DNA of 64,000 bases from Pyrrhoderma lamaoense (taxonomy: Eukaryota; Basidiomycota; Agaricomycetes; Hymenochaetales; Hymenochaetaceae), in assembly GCA_002794735.1 (NCBI GenBank), contig NBAZ01000002.1, forward strand, positions 1,674,001 through 1,738,000. The letters run 5' to 3'. Position numbers and translations under genes: made by a program. This document shows, piece after piece, positions 48,133 to 60,860 of this stretch (the first letter of the stretch is position 1; every line of letters starts with the position of its first letter). The notes under the pieces were generated by a model. The model was not told the DNA's origin, did no database searches, and saw only the letters and a program-made list of their open reading frames with translations.

Positions 48133-51100
48133 TTACCACGAGGAAGGACTAGATAACAACAAACAATAAGATCTCATGACATAAGCGTACACAATCTATC
48201 TCACTTACCCAAACGTCTCCCCTTCTGGTATTACTTTCAGACTTACACTGTTCCAGTCCCCGGTATTTGTAAAAACTGTATTTCCCCACCAGGTCTGGAT
48301 TGTATTCAAGCCAATTTCACCGTTCATTGGATATTGTAAACTATAAGAGTGAATCACTATCAGCTCAAATATCCATGTGATACACATATAGCCAATTTAC
48401 CAAAAGAAGATCAGTATGATAGATATGGCTACACCCGAATCCAGAGCGGCAGAAAGCACATCTGGTGAGGCAGATAAGGAGTTAATTTATGTTATGTGGC
48501 TTCGCATAAGCTCTGAAAGCACACGTACAGTTGTATTTTGCCCACCAACTAAAGTGGCGTCTGCGTATGACATACTGGAAGATAAATCCGACAATCGTCC
48601 AGGGAACGTAATTAACCGCACTTGCTGGTGGAATAGCACCGGTTCCGCTGAAAAGGACTAGAAAGAATTTTCACCTATCAATGCATGTTGAGCAATTAGG
48701 TACGTATACGATACCTGGGAAACTTTAGGTATAGAAGAAGGAAGTTAGGTACGGAACAGATATACGTATATAAATCCTTGTAACACGTACTTGACATATC
48801 GCAGGAAAGAATTCGGGAACTTGAGGGAGATAAGGTAGCTCAGAAGAGGCAACAAAGTCCCAATGAGGAAGAAATATGTTAACGCTGATGCAAATTGATT
48901 CATTCAGTTCCCTATCACCCGAGGTTCGACAAAAAAAATTACCACTGTATATGTACATGTACATTGATTTATATCAGATCTCAATTCCAGATGTGATTGA
49001 TAACTCACTAGTAAAGTTGTCCTTGGGAAAACTGGAGAGCAGGACCGATTACACCCCACTTAGATAACAGATTTTATCAGTTATTTATATATGAATTGTG
49101 AACCAAAACTTAATCTTACAATAATGGATGCGGTCCCGAAAACCTCCGTTCCCGGACAGATAAACCCATCCTTTTGGTGTTTACTACACATGTCCGGGAT
49201 GTTTGTAAACATCCATGCTTGAACGCCGAGTTGGACTGTTCCTGCAACAACTGTTCCAACCACTTGTCCCCAGAACATAGGGCGAGGGGGAACTTTCATA
49301 TAGTGCCCAAGCTTGAAATCAGAGGCAAATGTCAGAGCTTGTGCCATTGTGATATAGCCCCATGTCTTGAACATCATCATGGCCACTGGCCTTCCTGGAA
49401 GAGCGTACCCGATAACGAGCTCGGTGATGACATTCAGTCCCACTTGTTGGTTAGTTATAGCCTGGATCATGCCAATACTGGATATTTGTTCACTTCTTTT
49501 GCTTAATCTACAGCAAGGTACGTCAAATACTTACGGGATCACGTAGAAAAAAGCTAATAATGAGATTCGGTTGTGAGAATTAGGTTATGATACGTTGGTA
49601 GAGGGGTCAACTGCGATTTCCTTACCAATAACCAAAGCAAGCACAAAGGCCCAGACAGGGAATTGAGTAGGCCAAACTTCAATAGAAATAACACCAAAGA
49701 CAAACATCGAGACTTGAATAAAAAACAAGGAGTTAGAGAAGAGTATCTGTCTGCAAGGATAATTCCGAGATACCAAAGACAATTGCATACCACCAATCCG
49801 GAACTTGAGGATATACAGACATCAATCGAGCATGAATATCGGGTTGCTCATGCATTGCTCTTTTACTTTGTTTCCATATCAGCTTCCGGAAATAGAGGAA
49901 GGTATGGGTTAGTGTGGCCGTCACACTCGCGAAACTAAGACCATACTTGAATCGCGGTGTGATCATCGTTAGGCTTGCGATAAACAATTTATACTTTATT
50001 TTCAAAGTACTCACGGATATTGCAAATGTCGTCGATAAGAAGAGAGGACTATACGTGTGGTATTTTTCTAAGTTGATCGTGGCGTTATCATTAAGAATTC
50101 GGGAAACATCATAATCTGCTCCAGTATTGTCGAAGGATCCTCGTGAAGATATTGGTAGATATGCACCATACCAGACATTCTAGTCCTCCGACTATTAATT
50201 TGAGACCTTGATAAGTAGTGTGATTTGAACAATTACCGAATAATATAGAACTGGGGTCAGTACCCAGAAGAAAAATATAAAACCAACAGCTATATTTGCT
50301 TCCGCCCACCATGGGGTCGCAAGAGGCGATCCGATATAGGCTATTTGTGACCAGTCAAAAGTTATGAGTGACATTCTGAGACAATTTTAGCTGCCTTGTG
50401 TTTATGCTTGATCATCATACCACTCACCCCATGCCACTGGAGTATCCAAAGAGCTGATTTATCTTCTGTAAGAGTGTAAGACAGAGCCAACTTAAGTTTT
50501 TCAAGCACAAATACTCACAACATTATCAGGGACAATCCAGCACACCCAAGAAAACACTGATAAAGCCTGGAAAATATAGCCAGGGAAAAAAAACCACAAT
50601 GCACTACCGAGGAAAGCATAAAAGAAGAATCGCTCTCTACTGATTCCATCACGTTTCCCCATGCCGGCATATACTTGGCTATGTAGTGTGTTGAAAAGGG
50701 CACAATTAACAAGATTTGCGGGCCAGATCATAGAAGGAGGTTGGACAAGAAAGCGTCGGCCAATACCCCGATCGAAAAGCCTATGAGTTGTGTGGACATC
50801 ACAACCATCCACTGATAACCAAAATTAAACGTTTGGTTATAGAAAACTCTTTGAACCGCAATGATATCTGTCTAAAAAAAGAGGTACACACGTCATTATT
50901 TGTATGCAAACTGTCATATGCGGAGATAAGGTATATACTGCATATGCTCCCCCGCTCGCGACCGTAGATATAATGGTAGCAAGAACATGCTCTTTTACAG
51001 TAAAGGTGCCTGGGTTGAGCTGAAAACCGAATATCAAATAGTTAGGTACCACTCGGGCCCATAGACGACCCACTGGGAATGAAAGTAGTTGAGAAACCAA

Positions 51101-51621
51101 CTTTGCTACAGTTTAGCCTTATTGTGAAGGAGGAGATTAGAGCAGTCATACATTGCCAATGAAGACAGATGGGTAACGAAAACCAAAGAACTGATTTAGA
51201 CCGGAAATTACAATAGTAAATATCAAACCTGACACGGTGGTGATACTTGCATCAGCCTATCGAGGAAAAGACTAGAATATGGAACAAAATTACCAATAGT
51301 CCAGGAGCGGATTGTCGAGACAGGCATGTCGGGGTCATCGGTATTTGCTACTGCTGATCGCACTTCAGGATAAGGGGAGTCGTCCTCTGTTATATAGATC
51401 AGTATCGGCAACATATAACCTTCTCAAGGGTAACATACCAAGTACTTCACCACTTTTGTCAATATTAGGGTCATCGAAGTCATCAGTCGTTGCACGGGGC
51501 TCGACGGAAAAGCCTATCTTCTTGTCAGTAGCACTCTACTTCCAGATATCGAAGCAATTATACCAATACCTTTTTCTACGTCTTTCTCTTCAGACAATGA
51601 GGTTTGAGTATCTATATCCAT
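48133..51621 (-). CDS. OPT-family oligopeptide transporter
   Basis: Proton-coupled uptake of small peptides or related compounds across the plasma membrane. Highly split gene (more than ten introns) from MDIDTQTSLSEEKDVEK at 51621 to a 16-nt last exon at 48133-48148 (PSSW). The 60-nt intron 48149-48208 replaces an apparent stop after GETFG and restores the family ending GETFGPSSW. OPT signatures: SPYPEVRSAVANTDDPDMP near 51360, NPGTF near 51020 (NPG motif), WPANLVNCALFNTLHSQ near 50710, GISRERFFFYAFLGSALWFF near 50610, and KVPPR near 49280 (KIPPR motif). Many hydrophobic segments are spread along the gene; exact helix count was not derived. Substrate unknown. Confidence 0.92.
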
Positions 51622-52737
51622 ATCTTATCCTTGCTAAGACTCTATAAGCAGGAAAAGGGAAGAGGCCAGAGGGTGAGATAATAATGGAAGCTAAAGCTAG
51701 GAGACTCATGTGGCTTTTAAAGATACAACAAAGTGGGATGGTGCATTCACATTCCGAGTTTGCGCCTGCAAGGTCGGATCAGAAGCTGGTGACCATAAGG
51801 TCTGGAAGTATTTGCAAAAAGAATATCATCGAGCCCGGGGACATGGGACGTAGTTATATTTATGTTTACCGCTGCCGAAGATATGAGCTTTCCTTTCTAG
51901 CTTCGTGTCATTTCATCACCAAAAGTTATGAAAAGCTTTCTTGCGAATAGCATTACATATACCCGAGTTGCGAGTAACTAGAGCAGAAGAACCATTTTTG
52001 ACAATATATAAATAATTGATCACTTGAGCCCTTATCAGCACCTTGGCATGGTAGAAGTCGAAGTAGATCAATATTGTAGTTATCGGTATATCAGTAGCTC
52101 ATGATGGCGACCTTCCTTCCAAGGCACAGAAGACTCCAGACAACTGAGTTTCCATTGCAGTGTTAGTTTATCATGTCCAAACTTTTGTTTGTCACACATT
52201 GGTCCATGTATGTACATCGTAGCACGCGATAATGAGCGGAGTTTGTGTGAGGAAGAACATCATACCGTGCACATGGCCGGAAGATTCGCCACTAAGTCAA
52301 AAGAACTAAGAAAGCCGGGTAGACCAGAAAGGTAGCTTGAAGACCTCCTAGTAGCCACAAGATGATAATTATAGGACATGGAAACAGTACAAGAGCCGAT
52401 AATCATAATACACAGAAGTACACTTTTCTTACCCTTGTGGACCTTATGAGAATTAAACATGTCGTGTATTGCCAAGAGCGAGGCCCTGTGATGTAAGTAT
52501 AGCCGTACTGCTTCTCTCACACACGATAAAAACAGATATTTCTTGTTGATCTTTGAGTCTAGAAGTTAGGCGTAAGAGCGATCTCAACGTCCACACACAA
52601 ATCATCTTAAACGGGTGATTGGTTGGCTTACTAAGAATAGCCTTAGATTATGACGTAAGCGATTGATATCTACATGTAATCACAGTAATGTATGTATCTG
52701 GCGTGACGAGATTAAGTATCACTTCCATCGACCAGCC
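51622..52737. other. 1.1-kb divergent intergenic region
   Basis: Lies between the OPT start (-) and the Abp1 start (+). Open frames 51684-51950 (+) and 52260-52520 (-) have no recognisable motif and no splice partners, so I treat the stretch as promoter DNA. Confidence 0.45.
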
Positions 52738-55230
52738 ATGTCGTTGCAAGTCAACATAACAGGAACGGACATTAAAAATGCCTACCAGGATGTCCTCAAT
52801 CAGCAAGGAATAGATTGGGCTCTATTCACTTACGAGAAGGGCACGAACGACCTCAAACTTCAAGCTACTGGGGATGGTGGACTAGAAGAGTTACAAGAAG
52901 AATTTTCAGATGGAAGGTTGAAGTTCCGTATTGCAGGCCATCTATTTATAAGCTAACTACTGTGTGTCCTTTGATGTACTTTAGGATCCAGTATGCATTT
53001 GTCCGGGTTACGGATCCTAACGTATGTTACCTGCTTTAATACTTTGTGTTGTATGTAAATACTGATATCACTCACAGACCAAGCTCCCTAAATTCGTTCA
53101 GATAAACTGGTGCGGAGATGGTGTTCCAGAATCCAAGAAGGGTCTTTTTCGTATGTATATGGCTTATCTATATTTTTAACCTAGGCTAAGATGCGTAGAT
53201 ACACACTCAAGTGCTGTCGCTAACTATCTGAAAGGAACACACGTAGTTCACAATGCACGCAATGAGGTAATAACTCTTATATAACGTATACTTCAACATC
53301 TTTCAAATATCATAATGCTATAGGCGGACGTAACACCAGAAGTAATCATGAAACGTGTTGAAGACTCATCTGGGGCCAGATACTCTGTGCAAAATGAGAA
53401 GCCGCGCAGATTTGAGCCAATCGCGCCTGTGGTACAAGTTACACACCTGTTGGAAAGGTGGATATCAACGAGATTAAGAAGACCACAACAAAACCTATCG
53501 CAGCTGCAAAACCTGTGGGTAAAAGTAGCTTCATAAATAAACAATGTTCTCATTCCCGCTCAAGGTACAAACATACACCCCGCCCATACCGGTAGCTCCC
53601 GCATTACCTACCTCACAGAGACCAGTGCCCTCATCAAAACCGGTTATTCCGTCTTGGGAGGAGCCATCTAATGTGACCGTACCCCCACCTCCGCCTCCAG
53701 TCACTCATTCTCAGCCTCCTATACCGACAGCAGCTCGCCCAGTTGTCAGTATATGCTCCTTCTAAGTTATTGACTTCTGCTTACAGATAATATTGATTAG
53801 CCTCCCTCTGCTCTGGCTCATAAAGAGCCTTCTCCTGTAGTTGCATCAATGGCTCCGACAAAACCAGCCGAGGAAGATCGAATCGCGCCCGTTGTAAGTA
53901 ACATATATGACTATATGCGCACATACTAACTTCACTCAGGGAACGAACTATACTCCGGTCAGCCTTCCCCCTCCAAAGAAGCTATTCAACCATTTGAAAA
54001 GACTGCCCAAGCATCTTCTGCTGCACCAAAATCGTCTCCGTCTTCTTCAGGACCAAAGAAGCTCACGTGGAGTGAACGTCAGGCCCTTGCGAAAAAGCAG
54101 CAAGAAGAGGATGAAGCACGTAGCAAGGCTGCATCATTCAAACCCATTTCTCCTGCTTCAACGGGCTCCAAATGGACGCCCCCTCCAGCTCGCTCTTTTG
54201 CATCGTCTGCTCCCGCAGAAGATTATAAAACCGAGGACGTCACCCCCGTACCTCCAGCTGCGCCTCCACTCCACCCGTTGCATCTCGGCCTGTACCTGCC
54301 CCTCTAGCTGAAAGTATAGCTGAACGAGATATTGAAGTGCCTGCTCCCCCGCCCCGGTAAGGTATATCTTGAGTTACGTGGAAATACTAAACTAATATAT
54401 CAATAGCCTCCACCTCCCGTTCCTCCTATCGAAGAAATGGCTTCACTCAGCGTAACCTCGGAGTCTGCCCCACCGCTTTCACCAGTTTCATCCAGTAAAC
54501 CTACAGCCTCTGCTAGAGGTGTTTGTGCTGTAGTTCTCTACGACTATGAAGCAGAAGAAGAGAATGAAATGTCCCTTGTAGAAGGTGAGACCATTGAACA
54601 GATCGAGCAAATCGACGAAGGATGGTGGTCTGGGGTTGGCGCCAATGGTGCAAAAACTGGCTTGTTCCCAGGTTGGTTTCAACGTACGAATACTCTACAT
54701 ACTCTTACCTTGTTTGACAGCAAACTATGTCGAGGTTATTGAGCAGACTGAAGAGCCTGCTTCGGAACCGGAGGCAGCTATTCCACCTCCTCCTGTACGT
54801 AACAGATAGTTTCACATATCAAGATATCAACCTAACCATTAAATCTAGCCACCACCACCACCACCACCAGTAGCTCCCGAAGCCCCAGCGGCTCCTCCTG
54901 CTCCCCCGGCTCCCCGGCTCCTCCAGCTCCCCTTGCTCCGGCCTCAGAGGGTGTATGCGCAATCGCTCTATATGAGTAAGTACCCTCAGTCTCAGATCCG
55001 TGTCCGGCAGATCCTAACAGATAATCAGTTATGATCAAGCTGAGGAGAATGAGCTCTCTTTCCGCGAAGGCGATCGTATCACAGAGATTGAAGCTGCAAG
55101 TGAAGACTGGTGGCAGGGTAAGGACGCTCATGGCAATGTTGGACTATTTCCAGGTAATTGAGATCATCACTTTCAAATGAGATTTGATACTAAAATTATG
55201 ATAGCGAACTATGTTGAAGTTCAAGAGTAA
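52738..55230 (+). CDS. abp1: Abp1/drebrin-like actin-binding protein (ADF-H, proline-rich, two SH3)
   Basis: Cortical actin-patch protein linking F-actin and Arp2/3 to endocytosis. The ADF-H domain is read over several exons from MSLQVNITGTDIKNAY: GDGGLEELQEEFSDGR, IQYAFVRVTDPN, KLPKFVQINWCGDGVPESKK, NYLKGTHVVHNARNE. Then a linker (FEPIAPV, TYTPP), a proline-rich and charged region (KKLTWSERQALAKKQQEEDE), SH3-1 around GVCAVVLYDYEAEEENEMSL, a polyproline hinge, and SH3-2 around GVCAIALYDYDQAEENELSF ending NYVEVQE. Two short exons encode the ANYVEV ends. Single-base gaps are needed at 53431-53432 (G pair) and 54912-54915 (C run). Both SH3 folds keep ALYDY/WW/NYVE ligand residues. Confidence 0.92.
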
Positions 55231-55522
55231 TGGGTATGAATAACGTCCCTACTTCTACGCAGAAATGCTTCTATATCGAACTTAACGGACAAAGATAATA
55301 AAAACGTCAATGAATTTCAAAAATAGATAATTGTAAAAAACGAATGCCTTATGAACTTGGATAACTGTAGCAGCTAGTCGACTTTGTTACGTAAGTGGTC
55401 TATTTAGGAAGCTAATACTAGTAAGATGTCTTTCTTTACTTTAGAATGCTACAAGTTCTATTGCCCTTTTCATGAGGACGTGTAACTGAATTCGTAAAAC
55501 AAGATATGATTGAATAACATAA

Positions 55523-57121
55523 CTAAGACTTCCCATTTAGCAACTTGTATACACTTTGAATAGATATCTTCGACTGTATTTTGGACATAATTTGGTAAGC
55601 TGAAAAGGCAATCCCGATCCCCATAAACATAGGTCCGGACAGATCCTTCAAGAAAAGCTTTGTATATGATAAAATCGTGTGCATAGTTATCATTTTCCTA
55701 CCAGAAGAGAACCAAATATCTTTCTTGAGCAATACATCCTGTCATGAAAACGTCTATTACTTACCCTGATAGTGACCAATTTTTCACTCTATTAGATAAT
55801 AATGCGTATACCCCTCGTTTATCAGAGTATGTGGGATCCGATATACTTCGCGGTCATCTGGGATTGTGTATGCAGCGCCATTGGTTGAAATCTTGGTTAT
55901 TTCTTCCTTTTCTGTTTTTACCTCAACCTCTCGCAAGTCTGTTGCAGCTAGGAAGACTGCACCTGCAACACGTTCGACAGGAGCCAAGGAGATATTTGTG
56001 AGAATAATTTTTGTGTGCTCAGGTACTAATGGTGTATCTATTGACAGATCCATGAATATCATATGTTTAAACAACGTATACAACAGAGCTCTCGAAGACT
56101 CACCTACAAACCAGGGGCACACAGAGACAATCCTGATACCTCTCGGCTCCCAAACTGGGCTAATAGCACGGATGAAGCCGATTATACCGTGCTTTGAAGC
56201 ACAATATTCAGCAGCTCCAGGAATAGCAGTAAATCCCACTTAAGTAGTAAAAAAAAACTCTTTATCTTATCTCCCACATGTATACGTTCATGACTTACAT
56301 ATGGAGGCAGTCATAACAATGCTTTTCAGTGATGCTGTGTCCTGATTCTTAGAAAAGTAGTACATCGCAAGGTGTGCCGCTACATGGTTTGATAGAATTG
56401 ATGAAGTATAAAAAAGTTGAAGTAAAAAGATAATAGAGAACCTACTATAGACTGCACTGTCATAATTGAGGTGTAAACAAAATAAATCCGGCTTTAATGG
56501 ACGGCCGCGTTCGTCTAACTTGAAGTCGGTGATACGACTTTGCGACTCGGAAGTCCCAGCGTTAGGAATCTGTACAAGTGATAGTAATTGTTACTGTCTA
56601 TGCGGCAGATAAAATATAATAACCCACGTACCACAACATCAACTTTACCGAAAGTTGAGATTGCTAATTCAAAAAGATTAATTTGGGAGTCGAAATCCAA
56701 CACATTACAACTCTGGCATATGGCTTTCCTATTTGTTTGCGGCACTTTTTATTAGTCATATCAGATGAGAAGATCCACCACTAACCCCCAGCAGCAATTA
56801 TCTCCTCGACGACCTGTTGTGCGCCCTTCAAGTTGATATCCCCGATCACTACGTTTGCTCTATTGAAAAAAAAATATTCAGAAATCGTCTCTACAACGTT
56901 AACGCTAAGATAAACTTTTTTTTACCCATATTTGGCAAACTGTAAGGCAGAAGCTCTTCCTATACCGCTGGCAGCTCCTGTCATTATGAGATGACATATG
57001 AATGACAAGTCTCCATACTACATCATACATTAACTTCTTACACACCTGTTATGACCACGGTTTGCTTATTTATTCTCTGAGCGAATTGATAAAGCTTATC
57101 ATCAGGAATATTGCTAGCCAT
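55523..57121 (-). CDS. short-chain dehydrogenase/reductase with C-terminal membrane segment
   Basis: NAD(P)-dependent oxidoreductase. Nine exons (57046-57121, 56926-56977, 56786-56859, 56632-56728, 56446-56569, 56299-56379, 56104-56238, 55765-56037, 55523-55697) close to 362 residues if one base is restored in the 56785-56789 and 55811-55814 C runs. Rossmann nucleotide-binding motif GAASGIG, then IPNAG (NNAG-like), and catalytic YCASK with an upstream Ser-containing TAS block. CPWFVDTPL follows the active site. The C-terminus continues INEGVYALLSNRVKNW and ends in a hydrophobic stretch (GPMFMGIGIAFSAYQIM) that could anchor it to a membrane. It resembles 15-hydroxyprostaglandin-dehydrogenase-like fungal SDRs; the natural substrate is unknown. 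Confidence 0.9.
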
Positions 57122-58314
57122 GGGTGCTAAAAAGACGGAGAATAATGCAGGAGAGAAAGAGAAATTCACAGGAGATCGCTTAATATATATTTTCCACATA
57201 ACAGATGCAGTATGATAAAAAAATCATGCCGCTGTTTCAGTAGTCTTATATCCGCGGATATCTAATAACGCTCAAGCCTGTGATTTGTATTTGTCATTGT
57301 ATATGCGTTACATAAGTACGCCGCATTCTACGTAGAAAATATCCATTTGTTTAGTAGTCTTTTAGTACTTATTGTAAAGTGTTATCTACTCAAGGATACC
57401 ACTTGCCACACATATGCTATAGCATGGATAGAATTTATATAGAAGGAAGGGAAATACGGAAGAAAGAAGACATTTGCATTAGATGCAGTCTTAAAATACT
57501 GTCTTTTAAGTTTGTACACGAGGGTGCCTCCTCGGATTATGCTTGGGCTTCCATCAATACAGCAATGCTTCAACAGCAGCGGAAAAACATGCAATGGACT
57601 CAATAATCGAATGCTAAGAAAACAATTATGCACCAGCAGTAGGATTGATGAAAGTGCTCATCGGAGAGCACACCACTCATATCATCTTGAACTGATAACG
57701 AAAGAAAGTAGCTTAAGTATCGCATATATGCTTGAATGAGAGCGGTTTATATAACTTTCTTAGCCAGTGACAATATCAAGCATGGTAGAAAATAGGTGTG
57801 TTCGGCCCACAGGAAATGCAAACGTGCATAGTTCATAATACGTGGTTCTTTGTTAGTTTTCTCGTCTTCGATAGATTGGAATTTTCATAAAGCTTACCAA
57901 TACGCTGTGATGGGCATATTTTATCCGATGTCTGTATATGTTCGTGATGATCTCATAAGAAATTCAAGAATTGCATACACAAGGTCAGCCCATACATAGC
58001 CCGCATATACGTCTTTAGCTTCTTCAACGCCTCACTGAATGAGTACACTGTGGATTCTGGAGTTTCACGATTTGTAATTTGATTCTCATGTGTTTCGACA
58101 CAACACCCAGATTTGAGATAAACAGATGTAGCGATGTGCATTCTACCAATGTACCATTTATTGGACGGATAGAAAGAAATAACGTGACGGACACGTGACT
58201 AACACGCTTCGCGTTTTCCTTACAGTAACAGTCTATGTGAATGAAATAACCATATATACCTCCGCACCTCCAGTTCCTGACTCAACACCAGAGCACGGCA
58301 GCGATTTATACACG
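57122..58314. other. 1.2-kb divergent intergenic region
   Basis: Lies between the SDR start (-) and the RNase H2C start (+). Several open frames of 60-80 codons overlap one another on both strands without recognisable motifs. I see no supported gene. Confidence 0.4.
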
Positions 58315-59090
58315 ATGGGTACAAAACTTGCTATCAGTCGCCCAGACTCATCTATTCCCCAATGCGCGAGTCCCCAGCTGATGCCGTTTCATATTGCTCA
58401 TTCGGGGCCTTCTCCAATTTCTACATTTTTCCGCATCAAGACTCTTGAGAGCGACCAGTCTAGTGCTTCAGCTAACAACACAGAGATCGTCTCAGAGCTT
58501 AAAGGATCTCCAAAACTGAGCTTAAAAAAGCGCCTGCAGGCAGCCTTTCGCGGTCGTCAAGTCATCGGTACACGCATCGACCTACCAGAAGGCTTTTCGG
58601 GATATGTTTTGCGAAGTGATAGCTTAGATCCAAACACGTCTGCTTACAAGGCGAAGACGAGCAAAGTGCTAGAAGAAGAGCAGGATACGAGAATAAAGAA
58701 GGCTCGTGCAGCGAAATCAAAGTTAAAAACTACTGGAAAACCACCTTCACGAAGATCAACACGTCGTACAAAGGCATCAACCCAGAAGCGGAAGAAAGCG
58801 AGGAAAAACAGCAGGCTATGGTTGTAGACCCCTCGATAGCCCTGACCCTAGTCCCGTCGATCTTTCCACATTAGGCCCTGATACACACGAAAAGACTAGA
58901 GTATTCAAGCCTACTCAAATGTTCGACTCCTTGATCATCTGGAACTCCGACTTTGCTGTTGATGAAGGACGCGACGAATACATACGCTCACTGAGGGAAT
59001 GGACTACTATCTCTGCAGAGGTTTGTTCTTTACTCTCTTAATCCAGATCATCTCTGATGACCCTTACAGTTGCATCGACCGGAGGTCTAG
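58315..59090 (+). CDS. Ribonuclease H2 subunit C (Rnh203-like)
   Basis: Non-catalytic subunit of RNase H2, which removes ribonucleotides and R-loops from nuclear DNA. Two exons: 58315-59020 and 59070-59090 (intron 49 nt; the last exon encodes LHRPEV), about 242 residues after restoring one C each in the 58781-58783 and 58829-58832 runs. Family blocks: QLMPFHIAHSGPSPISTFF and AAFRGRQVIGTRIDLPEGFS, then an acidic/basic linker (EAEESEEKQQ) and the C-terminal WNSDFAVDEGRDEYIRSLRE. The start at MGTKLAISRPDSS is chosen because homologues begin shortly before the PFHI block; the open frame extends 40 codons upstream. Confidence 0.85.
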
Positions 59091-59280
59091 TTCCTAATTA
59101 CATCAGTGTAAATTAACACTTCTATCTCAGATATCCCATATGTACTTCTAATGCAATGTTTGTCAAGTCAACTCCAGGTCTTTACTCTGGTACGAGCGGC
59201 AGAATCAATGAAATTTATAAGTTAAAGTACAATATCGTCGAACCAAGAAAACACTACAAAACTGCATTGGTACCGGCTTG

Positions 59281-60860
59281 CTACAGCTCATCCTTAGCAT
59301 GTACACTCTCCACCGCCTCCGCTTCTGGTTCTGGTTCTGCTTCAGGTCAGCTTTCTCTTGGACCGTCTCGTCTTCGACTGATTCAGGCTCGGCGGAAGAT
59401 TCTGTTGGTTGACTTTCCTCTGTAGCAGTTGCAGTTGCAGTAGCGGCTCCAGCATCAGTCGTTACATCTAACACAACTTGTCCAGCTTCATCTGTCATTG
59501 GCATCTTGCTCTTTTTCTTTGATTTCGTTGTACTTGAAGAAGCTGATTCTCCATCGACTTCAGAGTCTGCCTTCTTGTGTGGAATACCCCCCATCATCCC
59601 AGGGTATCCGTTTTTCCATGGAAGTCCTTTGCACTTCCATCCCGGACCGCTGCTTCGAAGTCAATCATATTTGAGAATCCACCATGAGCGAGTTTGAGCA
59701 TTTCTGCCTCTTGCTGCTGTTCTATTTCTAATTCCTTAGGGTCCGGAACAAACTCTTCAGCTGCAGCTGCAGCATTTAGAGCCGCAAGATCGGCAGTGCC
59801 ATCAATGAGAGAATCGAAGAATTTAGAAAGGGAGTCAAACTTCATTAATCCTAAATCATGATATCAGTCAGCACACACAGTTGGATACAAAGTTAGGCTA
59901 TGTTACCTTGGAATTGAACGGGCTTAGTCTCCCCGGGAGGATATATAAGGACTTTCGGTACACCATCTTCACCAGCCTCGAACCCAAGCTGCACAGAACT
60001 CTTCCCTCTCCTGTCGCGGTGAGTGAAGAATTCGATGTCATCCCTATATTTATTTGCCAGACTAGACCATAAGAGAGGTTTCTTGTTTGTTTTATTCATT
60101 AAGAGAGCTCGAGGTTTTTTCAAGATCTGCATTATTCACTACAATTGAGAAAAACACTATGACAACAAGGAGTGATAGACTAACTTTCTTGTTGTTCAAT
60201 TCACTGTCAATATCTTCAACATATGATATTTTCTTGATTTTGTTTGGTATTCCACGTTTTGCAAAGTAGAAAAACTCGCTAGCAGATCTTTGGGGACCTT
60301 GGAATAGTACAGGATCCATATCCTTTCCTCGAGGGAATAACTATTATTAGATTTACAGTATTTATTCAGTAAAAGTAATGACAGTACATATTAACGTAGA
60401 ACGTAGATATGAAAAAACGCACTTTTACAGTGGGAAACCCTTGTATGCCTTGATCAGCACATAAACGTTTGTTCTTTGCAGCGTCACAATCCACGGCATA
60501 TAATGGCACGAGAGGATGTAAGCCTAAAGCGGCTTTGCTATACTCCGGAGCCATCCGTTGACAATGCTATGATACATAAATCAAATCAGCTTACACGCCT
60601 CTGCCTAAGTGATTGACGCATACGAACCCCACACCAAGGCGCTACAAAAGCTACTAATGAAGTCATCTATAGATAGAAAAATAAGTGAGTTCTTCCACGT
60701 TCGTATAACAAGAGCACAGACGCGCATACATTTTCCTTCATTGCTGCCTTAAATCCTTTGTGATCAATCATCTTCACCAGGAGTTTTCAGGGAAAAGGGC
60801 ACCCTGTACGAAGCTCGGTGCTACAACGAGCGAAAGTGCTAGTAACTTTGGAAGCACCAT
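59281..60860 (-). CDS. PDI-like ER thioredoxin-domain protein ending in KDEL
   Basis: Thiol-disulfide oxidoreductase of the ER lumen. Six exons (60730-60860, 60628-60666, 60423-60566, 60185-60340, 59907-60126, 59281-59850) close to 420 residues when one base is restored at 60780-60781, 59611-59615 and 59345-59346. Signal peptide (VLPKLLALSLVVAPSFVQG), active site APWCGHCQRMAPEY with an intron between the G and H codons of CGHC, cis-Pro block GIQGFPTVK, then a redox-inactive region (KPLLWSSLANKYRDDIEFF), an acidic and Ala/Thr/Glu-rich tail, and VESVHAKDEL. Only one CXXC domain is present, unlike classical PDI, so it is closer to single-domain ER oxidoreductases. It converges on RNase H2C with 190 bp between stops. 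Confidence 0.9.
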
